From an uncultured Actinomyces sp. (GTDB taxonomy: Bacteria > Actinomycetota > Actinomycetes > Actinomycetales > Actinomycetaceae): DNA of 64,000 bases. This document shows, piece by piece, positions 53,745-60,977 of this stretch. The number at the start of each line of letters is the position of its first letter. Positions within the stretch are counted from its first letter, which is position 1. Under the pieces are notes generated by a model. It saw nothing but the letters and a program-made list of their open reading frames with translations. It was not told the origin of the DNA and did no database searches. Made by a program: the position numbers and the translations under genes. Location: assembly GCA_902373545.1 (NCBI GenBank), contig CABKMZ010000001.1:50816-114815 (forward strand), written 5' to 3'.

Positions 53745-54440
53745 CTACTTGCGTCGCACGTTCCTCGCGCCGGGGCGGATGATCGGCATGCCCACCGGTA
53801 TGTGGGTGGTGCACACGTGTCCCCCGCCCGCGAGCGTGGAAAGTCTCTGGACGTGCACGTCGAGCAGCTTGCCAAAGGCAATCGTCTCGGCGTCGCACAG
53901 TTGGGGAAAATCCCCGGCAACGTTCTGGATCGGGCAGTGTCCCTGGCACAGCTGAACAGCCAGCGTGCCTCCCCCGATGTCGCGGACGGTCGCGGCGTAT
54001 CCGTCCTGCGTGAGCGCGTCTGCCAGCGCTTGGGCACGAACCCTGGGATCCGATCCCGCGTCGCGCACGATGGGCGCGTAGCGGCGCTCAATCTCGCGCG
54101 AGCGCGCGGCTGCGAAGGATTCGACGGCCTCTTCTCCCCCAACTTGCCCCAGGTATCCTAGCGCCTTGGAGGCCAGGTCGGAGTATCCGTCGGCGAGATG
54201 AATGTGGGCGCGCTCGGTGGCCACGTAGTGACGCGCGGGGCGTCCGCGTCCCCGCTTGGAGGGTGCGCCGGGCTCGTGCTCGGCGATCTCCTTCGACTCC
54301 AGCAGGAGCGTGATGTGGCGGCGTACCGCGGCCGTCGTCAGGCCCAGGACCTTGGCGATAGCCGAGGCCGTGACCGGTCCCTTTTCAACGATGAGATCGA
54401 GCACCTGCTGACGGGTTGTGGCGTCTACTTCTTCAGCCAC
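53745..54440 (-). CDS. sufR: SufR-type Fe-S sensing repressor
   Basis: 231 residues. Winged helix at about 8-75: LTTAAVRRHITLLLESKEI as recognition region and RGRGRPARHYV as wing. Candidate 4Fe-4S ligands are Cys165, Cys169, Cys182 and Cys210 (LCQGHCPIQ, LCDAE, HVCTTH); the middle spacing C-x3-C-x12-C is characteristic. With a cluster it should repress the suf operon and derepress on iron or oxidative stress. GTG start with GGAGG upstream. The 155-base region upstream is where its operator should lie. Confidence 0.93.
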   Translation of the reverse strand: MAEEVDATTRQQVLDLIVEKGPVTASAIAKVLGLTTAAVRRHITLLLESKEIAEHEPGAPSKRGRGRPARHYVATERAHIHLADGYSDLASKALGYLGQVGGEEAVESFAAARSREIERRYAPIVRDAGSDPRVRAQALADALTQDGYAATVRDIGGGTLAVQLCQGHCPIQNVAGDFPQLCDAETIAFGKLLDVHVQRLSTLAGGGHVCTTHIPVGMPIIRPGARNVRRK

Positions 54441-54595
54441 CTGTCCTCCGCTCCGACACGCATCTCGCGCGCTCCAATCCGTGCTTTTCTCTGGAAAGAA
54501 GTCTACGCTAATTTGGATAAAGAGGCGTTGCGAAAAGCGTATCGGAGTGTTACACCACCCACATGTCGAGGGACTTACGGCCTATTATCGGGTAA

Positions 54596-55252
54596 TCAGC
54601 GAAGCCAGGGAGCACCCGGCTCCCTCAGCCCCTCCCAGCCACGGCCTCGTGCCGCGTGTGCCGAGAGGATGCCGATGACCGTCGACGGGTTGTGCAGGCG
54701 CCCAGCGAGCACCCAGTCCAGGGCGTCAGAGAGCGAGACCCACGCGTACTCCATCGTGGCTTCCTCATCCTCGCGCTCGAAGCTGGTCTCCGTGGTCTCC
54801 AGGTCACGCGCGAGGAAGACGCGCAGCGGCTCGGTCGAGCCGCCCGGAGAGGTAAAGAAGTCGACGAGCACGTCCCAGCGCGCCGCCTTCAGGTCGGCTT
54901 CCTCGGCGAGTTCGCGCTCGGCTGCCACGCGTGAATCCTCGCCGGGAATGTCCAGCAGGCCGGCGGGAATCTCCCACAGGGAGGCGTTCACCGGGTGGCG
55001 GTACTGGCGCAGGAGCAGGATCTCCTCGGCGCCCTCCTCGCCGCGCATGACGACGACGGCCACGGCGCCCGGGTGGCGCGTGTACTGACGGACGACAGGT
55101 TCCTCGCCCTCGACGACCACGACGTGATCCTCCACCATGTCCACGATCCGGCCGCTCCACGCAGTCGTGGACTCAGTCACCGTATGGGGCGTGTGGCGGT
55201 CTTCGATCGAGGAGATCTGGTCGGCGGAGAGGAAACGCATCGAAAGTCTCAT
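54596..55252 (-). CDS. ADP-ribose pyrophosphatase, Nudix
   Basis: 218 residues. Nudix box begins AGLLDIPGEDSRVAAERELA and ends EEADL, with the one-residue-longer loop also found in the mycobacterial ADP-ribose hydrolase. An N-terminal beta domain (RIVDMVEDHVVVV, VVRQYTRHPGAVAVVV) mediates dimerisation. Hydrolyses ADP-ribose to AMP and ribose phosphate. ATG at 55252 has AAGGA touching it, so ATG at 55240 is a good alternative. In mycobacteria pyrG stands next to it; pyrG is not here. Confidence 0.9.
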   Translation of the reverse strand: MRLSMRFLSADQISSIEDRHTPHTVTESTTAWSGRIVDMVEDHVVVVEGEEPVVRQYTRHPGAVAVVVMRGEEGAEEILLLRQYRHPVNASLWEIPAGLLDIPGEDSRVAAERELAEEADLKAARWDVLVDFFTSPGGSTEPLRVFLARDLETTETSFEREDEEATMEYAWVSLSDALDWVLAGRLHNPSTVIGILSAHAARGRGWEGLREPGAPWLR

Positions 55253-55392
55253 TCCTTGTGGTCGTTACGTGATGGGTCGACGTCGCGCGCTCGGCGGACT
55301 TGTCACCTCGGCGAGGCACCGGGCGTATCGTACCCGGGACGGACCTCAGTATAGTGTCACACCCGAGGTCGTGGCTGGCTTACGGGTATGGG

Positions 55393-55427
55393 CGAGCCCC
55401 GGCGACCTGGGAGATCGCAGGGGCTCG
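55393..55427 (-). terminator. Weak hairpin after mctB
   Basis: Eight-base arms CGAGCCCC / GGGGCTCG around a 19-base loop, 18 bases past the mctB stop; no T tract. Confidence 0.4.
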
Positions 55428-55444
55428 TGCCGGAGGTGTCAGGT

Positions 55445-56326
55445 TTACTTGACGGTCGGGATGACGGACTGCGCGCCCGTGCCCACGCCGTAGGCGCGAG
55501 CGCCGGTGGCCTTGTGGGACAGGGCCAGTGCCGTGTCGACGGCCGCCAGGGTCGTTCCGACCGAGTCGACGGTCGTGACGGCGGTGCCGGAGGTGCGGAT
55601 CTGGGCGATCATCGTGTCGCGGCCCGAGCCGTCACCCACGACCACGCCGGAGGTGGTGCCCACTGCCAGAGCCAGTCCGGTCCACGCGTCGGCACTCGCC
55701 GGAGCGGACGAGGCCGTGGCGGTCGTCTGCGCGCGAGGACCGATCGCGACGATCGTGGTCGCCCCGCCGGCGGGGTCCTCGTCGATCATCATGAGCGGGG
55801 TGGATTTGTCGGTGAGAATCTGGCGCAGCAGGTCCGTCTCGGGACCCGTTTCGGTCAGCACCTGAATGATCGCGTGGCCCACGACGCCGTCGGCGCTTGC
55901 GCCCTTCGCGCCGCTCGAGGACAGGTGAGAGGACAGCGAGGTGGACAGTGTCGAGCGGTACTGGCTCATGGAGGTGGACTGCCAGTTGTCGGTCAGGCTG
56001 ACACGGCCGACGACGGAGGCACCCGCGTCAGTCAGGGTCGAGCGAATGGCGGACACGTCGTCCTCGGAAGCACCCGGCAGGACGACCAGGGCGATCTTCG
56101 AGCCGGACAGCGAACCGGTGAGGGTCGAGGAGGCCAGGGCCTTCAGGCCCGCGGCCTCGGCGTCCGCCTGCGCGCTCAGCGCCGGGTCGGAACTCGCAGC
56201 CGAGGAGGAGGGATTCATGCCCGTGTTGATCGTGCGCTGCAGCGGGCCGGCGCCCAGGACGACGCCGACGGCCAGCGCGATGAAGATCCCGATGATCGAG
56301 ACGACGTGGTAGCGGAAGTTAATCAT
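55445..56326 (-). CDS. mctB: MctB-type copper transport/outer-surface protein
   Basis: 293 residues. Starts MINFRYHVVSIIGIFIALAV, the conserved N-terminal membrane segment of the MctB/copper transporter family, then a coiled Ser/Ala-rich extracellular region and a Rossmann-like domain with GASADGVVGHAII and TAVTTVDSVGTTLAAVDT. In mycobacteria the protein limits copper in the cell envelope; a metal site is not evident here. The start overlaps the steA stop as ATGA. Confidence 0.88.
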   Translation of the reverse strand: MINFRYHVVSIIGIFIALAVGVVLGAGPLQRTINTGMNPSSSAASSDPALSAQADAEAAGLKALASSTLTGSLSGSKIALVVLPGASEDDVSAIRSTLTDAGASVVGRVSLTDNWQSTSMSQYRSTLSTSLSSHLSSSGAKGASADGVVGHAIIQVLTETGPETDLLRQILTDKSTPLMMIDEDPAGGATTIVAIGPRAQTTATASSAPASADAWTGLALAVGTTSGVVVGDGSGRDTMIAQIRTSGTAVTTVDSVGTTLAAVDTALALSHKATGARAYGVGTGAQSVIPTVK

Positions 56327-57468
56327 TGGGCTCCTCCAGCAGCATGCGTGAGCGACGAGAACAAAGACGTGATCGGGTACAGCAGGTCATTACCCCACGG
56401 GGTGGACCACAGAGCCACTCCCATGAGAACGAGCGCGACGAGCGCGAGCATCACAAGGGTCCAGCCGCGCGGGCGGGGACGGAACGTGGCGGCAACTGCC
56501 GGGGCACCAATCAGACGCGAACCGCACGCCAGGCGAGAGAAGAACGCGGGTGCGACCAGGGACCGTCCAGCGTCAACCAACTCGGCCTCGCCGTAGGACA
56601 CGCCTGCGGTGACGATGGCGCTTGCGTGCGAGTGTGCGGCGACGACCATGGCCGCGTCGAGCGAGGAGCCCGACATCGTGACGGACGAGTGAACGATGCC
56701 CATACGGTCCAGGCGCTGGGCACCGGGAGCCAGGCCATCGCCGCCGACGCGCACGATGAAGCAGCCAGCCTTGCGGATGGCTTTCTCGCTCATCAGTTCG
56801 GCGTCGCCGATGACTGCGTCGAGAGGCAGACGCGCCTTCAGGGCGACGTCCGCTCCCCCGTCCACGGCGACGACGTAGGGCGCGGCTTCGGCGCGCCAGC
56901 GGGCCAGCGCGCGCAGCTGCTTGGCGGCATCCGAGGCGTCCGTGACCAGCAGGATCGGCCGATCTGCCAGACCCGGCAGCTCCGGGACGCCCTCACCGCG
57001 CAGGACGGTCGGGCCGTCCTTGGCCAGGTAGTCCTCAATCGCGCCTTCGAAGCCGGCGAAAAGGGCGGCCGAGTCCGCGACCTCGATCTCCAGATCCTCG
57101 TCCTCGACGCGGTTGCCGGTGGCAATCAGGGTACCCTCGAGCAGGACCTTGCTGCCCGTGACCGTGACTTCCTGGCCTTCGCGCAGGGACATGACGTCCT
57201 GGCCCAGGTCGTCCACGAGAAGGATGTCGGCGTCGAGGATGAGCCGGGGACCCAGGGCGGCGACGCGTCCCGTCAGCGACGGCTGGGCGTTCAGTACCGC
57301 TGCTGGGCCTGCGGCCACCAGCGCTGCGGCACTGTCCCTGTCCAGGTCGGCGACGTTAATGACGGCGATGTCGCCGCTCTCCAGGCGCGTCGCGAGGTGC
57401 TTGGGTCGGTCGTCAATACGAACCCGCCCCGTGCGGGCGCTTGCTGTAGTTGAACGTGTGTCACTCAT
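56323..57468 (-). CDS. steA: SteA, cytokinetic-ring associated protein
   Basis: 381 residues. N-terminal region RDSAAALVAAGPAAVLNAQPS, then a thiamin-pyrophosphokinase-like domain (VVAVDGGADVALKARLPLDAVIGDAEL) and a C-terminal membrane helix at about 343-362 (LVMLALVALVLMGVALWS). Homologues in corynebacteria and mycobacteria interact with an endolysin-type hydrolase at the septum. steB is not visible. Overlaps recN by four bases. Confidence 0.9.
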   Translation of the reverse strand: MSDTRSTTASARTGRVRIDDRPKHLATRLESGDIAVINVADLDRDSAAALVAAGPAAVLNAQPSLTGRVAALGPRLILDADILLVDDLGQDVMSLREGQEVTVTGSKVLLEGTLIATGNRVEDEDLEIEVADSAALFAGFEGAIEDYLAKDGPTVLRGEGVPELPGLADRPILLVTDASDAAKQLRALARWRAEAAPYVVAVDGGADVALKARLPLDAVIGDAELMSEKAIRKAGCFIVRVGGDGLAPGAQRLDRMGIVHSSVTMSGSSLDAAMVVAAHSHASAIVTAGVSYGEAELVDAGRSLVAPAFFSRLACGSRLIGAPAVAATFRPRPRGWTLVMLALVALVLMGVALWSTPWGNDLLYPITSLFSSLTHAAGGAQ

Positions 57469-59141
57469 CCCTGCGATTGTGACACGGCGGAGGCCAGGAC
57501 GCGCGAGGCGTGGCGGCGCGCCGCCTGCGAGTGCGGATCCCCACCCATCATGCGGGTGAGCTCAGCCTCGCGGTCGGTGCCCGTGACCTCGCGGACGTTC
57601 GTCGTGCCGTCGTTCTTTTCGATGACGAGGTGTTGGTCGCCAAAGGCCGCAACCTGCGCCAGGTGGGTCACGACGATGACCTGGCGGCTGTCTGCCAGGC
57701 GCTTGAGACGTGCGCCCACCTCCGTTGCCGTCTGGCCGCCGATGCCGGCGTCGATCTCATCGAAGATGAACGTCGACGAGGCCTCGGTGCGTCCCAGCAT
57801 CAGCTCCAGAGCGAGCATGACGCGCGATAGCTCGCCGCCGGAGGCGCCCTGTCCGAGCGGGCGCGCGGGCGCGTGCGGGTGCGGCTGGAGGCGGAACACG
57901 ACCGTTTCGCAACCGTGGGAGGTCGGCTTGGTGGACTCCAGGTCGATGTGAAGGGTTGCGTCAGGCATCGCCAGGGCGTGGATCTCCTCGTTGACGCCCT
58001 TGGCGAGCTCACGGGCCAGGCGTGTGCGCGCCTTCGTCAGGCGCGCACCGACGTCGAGGACGAGGCGCTGGGCCGCCGCGAGCTCGCGCTCAACGACCTC
58101 GGGGTCCGAGGCCGGGGCGCAGAGTTCCTCCAGGCGCGCGTGGGCCTGTGTGGCCCACACCAGCAGGGACTCGATGTCGGCCGCCCGGCCGCGCAGCGTG
58201 TCCTTGATGGCAGCCCTGCGCGCGTGAATCTGCGCGAGTCGCTCAGGGTCCGCATCCAGGCGAGACAGGTATGCGGACACGTCGTCGGCCAGCGCGTCCA
58301 GTTCGAGGGCCTGACTGCGCGCCCGCGCCGCGAACTCAGCCACGGCCTCGTCGAATCGCGCGGCGTCGTCGAGCTGAGCGTAGGCGCTGCGCGCGGCCTC
58401 GACCGCGCCCGAAAAGTCGCCGCGGTCGTCTCCCCTGAGGTAGCCCAGCGCCACGCCCATGAGCGCACGCAGGTCCTCCACGTTGGCGAGCCGGGACGCT
58501 TCGCGGATCAGGTCCTCTTCCTCGCCGACCTGGGGGTCCAGCGCCTTGATCTGTTCGAGGGCAGCGCGCAGGTCCTCGCGCTCCTCCTCGCGGTCGCTGG
58601 CGTCTCCGCGCAGCGAATCGAGGCGATGTTTGATCTCCACGGCGGCTCGGAAAGCCTCGCGATACTCCTGCACGAGCGAGGCATGCGTGGCGCCGCCGAA
58701 CTGGTCGAGGGCGCGGCGTTGGGCGGCCTCCCCCGTCAGACGAATCTGGTCTGCCTGACCATGGATCGTCACCATCGAGCCGACGATCTCGGAGAGCGCG
58801 GAGGCGGGTACCGGGCGTGAGCCCAGGTGCGCGCGAGACCGTCCGGCCGCACGCACCGAGCGCCCCACGATCAGCTCGCCGCCCTCGACGATGCCGCCAG
58901 CCTCCTCCACGCGGGCCGAAATCTGGTCGCCGACCGTGAAGATACCGTCGACCGAGAGGCGGTCGGCCCCGCTGCGTACAAGCGCCGCGTCCGCGCGCGC
59001 ACCGAGGAGCAGCTGCAAGCTCGAGAGCACCATCGTCTTACCCGCGCCGGTCTCGCCGGTCACGACGATCAGGCCGGGGCCGAAGTCCACGTGCGCCGAC
59101 GCGATCACGCCGAGGTTGGCGATATCGAGAGACTCAATCAC
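57465..59141 (-). CDS. recN: DNA repair protein RecN
   Basis: SMC-like ATPase of double-strand-break repair, 558 residues from the GTG at 59141, which overlaps the nadK stop as GTGA and gives the typical start MIESLDIANLGVIASAHVDF. Walker A GETGAGKT (29-36), coiled coil in the middle, ABC signature GGELSRVMLALELML, Walker B TFIFDEIDAGIGG, and VVTHLAQVAAFGDQH. No LexA box is visible at its start; it is transcribed within the nadK operon. Confidence 0.95.
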   Translation of the reverse strand: MIESLDIANLGVIASAHVDFGPGLIVVTGETGAGKTMVLSSLQLLLGARADAALVRSGADRLSVDGIFTVGDQISARVEEAGGIVEGGELIVGRSVRAAGRSRAHLGSRPVPASALSEIVGSMVTIHGQADQIRLTGEAAQRRALDQFGGATHASLVQEYREAFRAAVEIKHRLDSLRGDASDREEEREDLRAALEQIKALDPQVGEEEDLIREASRLANVEDLRALMGVALGYLRGDDRGDFSGAVEAARSAYAQLDDAARFDEAVAEFAARARSQALELDALADDVSAYLSRLDADPERLAQIHARRAAIKDTLRGRAADIESLLVWATQAHARLEELCAPASDPEVVERELAAAQRLVLDVGARLTKARTRLARELAKGVNEEIHALAMPDATLHIDLESTKPTSHGCETVVFRLQPHPHAPARPLGQGASGGELSRVMLALELMLGRTEASSTFIFDEIDAGIGGQTATEVGARLKRLADSRQVIVVTHLAQVAAFGDQHLVIEKNDGTTNVREVTGTDREAELTRMMGGDPHSQAARRHASRVLASAVSQSQG

Positions 59142-59968
59142 CGCGGGCCATCCCTCCACCCGCGCACGGGAAGATTGAACTTGCGAACCAGACGCGCCGA
59201 GAAGGGAGTGTCATCGACGCGAACCAGCTGGACCGGAGAGGACCCCACGCGCGCGCGAACGATGCCACCCGCAGTCACAGTCATGCGGCGCAGGCCGTCG
59301 CACCACATTTCGGGTGCCGTCCACATGTCGTCGAGCACGACGATCTCCACGCAGGCCGACGGCCCCACGACGAGCGGGCGCGTAAACAGGCCGTGCGCGG
59401 CCAGCGGGGCGACGACAATCGCCTCGGTATCGGGCCACACGACGGGGCCGCCCGCCGAGAACGAGTACGCCGTCGAGCCCGTGGGCGTCGACAGGATCAT
59501 GCCGTCCGCGCCGTAGGTCGACACTTCCTGGCCGTCCACCACGAGCGCGAAGTGCACCGGGTGGGCGACGTCCGTGTGCATAATGACGGCCTCATTGAGC
59601 GCCCAGTCCGAGGCCTTAGAACCGTCCGTGCGCTCCATCGTGACATCCAGCGTCATGCGCTGTTCCACCGTGAAGTCGCCCTGCGCGATCTTGCGCGCCA
59701 GGTCGCCCGTGCCCGTCGAGCCGAGCTCCGTCAGGAAGCCCATGTGCCCGGCGTTGACGCCGAGCAGGGGCACGCCCAGCGCACGCGCGCTCGAGGCGGC
59801 CACCAGAAAAGTGCCGTCGCCGCCGATCGACAACACCATGTCGATGCCGCCCGAGGACGCGTCCTCGACGACCTCAATGCCGTGTTCGGCCAACGCATGC
59901 GTCAGCGTCACAGCGCTGGTCACGGCGTTCGTTCGGTTGCGGTGACGCACCATGAGGACACGTGTCAT
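59138..59968 (-). CDS. nadK: NAD kinase
   Basis: 276 residues. GGDGT motif at 49-53 (VLSIGGDGTFLVAAS), NAGHMGFLTE, NEAVIMHTD, and the substrate loop DGMILSTPTGSTAYSFSAGG. Phosphorylates NAD to NADP. Its ATG overlaps the tlyA stop as ATGA, and it shares GTGA with recN downstream. The order tlyA-nadK-recN is the mycobacterial one. Confidence 0.96.
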   Translation of the reverse strand: MTRVLMVRHRNRTNAVTSAVTLTHALAEHGIEVVEDASSGGIDMVLSIGGDGTFLVAASSARALGVPLLGVNAGHMGFLTELGSTGTGDLARKIAQGDFTVEQRMTLDVTMERTDGSKASDWALNEAVIMHTDVAHPVHFALVVDGQEVSTYGADGMILSTPTGSTAYSFSAGGPVVWPDTEAIVVAPLAAHGLFTRPLVVGPSACVEIVVLDDMWTAPEMWCDGLRRMTVTAGGIVRARVGSSPVQLVRVDDTPFSARLVRKFNLPVRGWRDGPR

Positions 59969-60792
59969 GACTGCCTCCCTGCGGGGCCCTCGGCGACGGC
60001 GCGACGGATGTAGTCCGTCAGCTCATCCGCCTTGATCGGATCGGGGTACGCGCGACGCATGAACAGGAAATACTCGACGTTGCCGGAGGGGCCGGGCAGC
60101 GGCGACGCCGCGATGGCCGCGATGTCGAGACCCAGACCCATCGCGCATCGAGCAACGTTGTCGACAGTCTCAACGTGGTGCTCCGGGTTGCGCACAACTC
60201 CCCCGTGGCCCAGCCGCTCCTTCCCGATCTCAAACTGCGGCTTGACCATGAGCAGGAAGTCCGCGTCGGGGGCGGCCGCTCCCACCAGCGCGGGCAGGAC
60301 AAGGGTGAGCGAAATGAAGGACATGTCGCCCACGACGAGGCCTGGGGCGGGCGCGACCGATGCAGGGTCCAGGGTGCGCACGTTGGTACGATCATGGACT
60401 TCCACGCGGGGGTCCGACTGAAGCTTCCACGCAAGCTGGCCGTAGCCGACGTCGACGGCGACGACGGATGCCGCGCCCCGACGCAGCAGCACGTCGGTGA
60501 AGCCACCCGTGGATGCGCCGGCGTCCAGGCACCGGCGGCCTTCAATGAGGGGAGCCTTCTCGCCGAGGGCGTCCAGGGCGCCCGCGAGCTTGTGCGCGCC
60601 GCGCGAGACGTACTCGGGGTCGTCGGATTCTTCGACGACGATGGCTTGAGCGGGGTCCATCTGACGCGCGGGCTTGAGGACCACCTGGCCGTCGAGCTTG
60701 ACGCGTCCCTCCTCGACCATCTGCGCGGCGGCCGAGCGCGACTTCGCCAGGCCTCGGCGCACCAACTCCGAATCAATCCGTCGCAGTTTCAC
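59965..60792 (-). CDS. tlyA: TlyA-type rRNA 2'-O-methyltransferase
   Basis: 275 residues. N-terminal S4 RNA-binding domain (IDSELVRRGLAKSRSAAAQM, GRVKLDGQVVLKP), then a FtsJ-like methyltransferase domain with CLDAGASTGGFTDVLLRRGA (SAM binding), VAVDVGYGQLAWKL and VGDMSFISLTLVLPAL. Methylates 16S and 23S rRNA in mycobacteria, giving capreomycin sensitivity. GTG start at 60792, four-base overlap with the small ORF. Confidence 0.94.
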   Translation of the reverse strand: MKLRRIDSELVRRGLAKSRSAAAQMVEEGRVKLDGQVVLKPARQMDPAQAIVVEESDDPEYVSRGAHKLAGALDALGEKAPLIEGRRCLDAGASTGGFTDVLLRRGAASVVAVDVGYGQLAWKLQSDPRVEVHDRTNVRTLDPASVAPAPGLVVGDMSFISLTLVLPALVGAAAPDADFLLMVKPQFEIGKERLGHGGVVRNPEHHVETVDNVARCAMGLGLDIAAIAASPLPGPSGNVEYFLFMRRAYPDPIKADELTDYIRRAVAEGPAGRQS

Positions 60793-60977
60793 GCGGTGTC
60801 CCTCTCCTGCTCACGCGCTCCGACGCCGCCCGCGGGAACGTGCGCTCCCGCGGGCACGTCGGCTGACAGCGCCCGCCGCAGGTCGGCCTCGATGGCCTCG
60901 AGCGTCGAGATTTGCATCGTGGCGCCGAGTTCATCGAAGCCGACCAGGCGGGCGGCCGTCTGTTCACGAAGGGCCAT
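60789..60977 (-). CDS. Small conserved protein between tlyA and HAD-IIA gene (62 aa)
   Basis: MALREQTAARLVGFDELGAT, then a helical TLEAIEADLRRALSADV and a Gly/Pro-rich end. Coupled to both neighbours: its ATG overlaps the upstream stop (TGATG) and its stop overlaps tlyA (GTGA). A short gene occupies the same place in mycobacteria (Rv1693 position). Function unknown; a coupling role is possible. Confidence 0.75.
   Translation of the reverse strand: MALREQTAARLVGFDELGATMQISTLEAIEADLRRALSADVPAGAHVPAGGVGAREQERDTA

Noticed and set aside
54441-54595. GTGTAACAC as SufR operator
   Set aside because: The half-sites touch with no spacer, unlike the mycobacterial ACACT-N5-TGTGA site, so the assignment is not supported enough for a feature.
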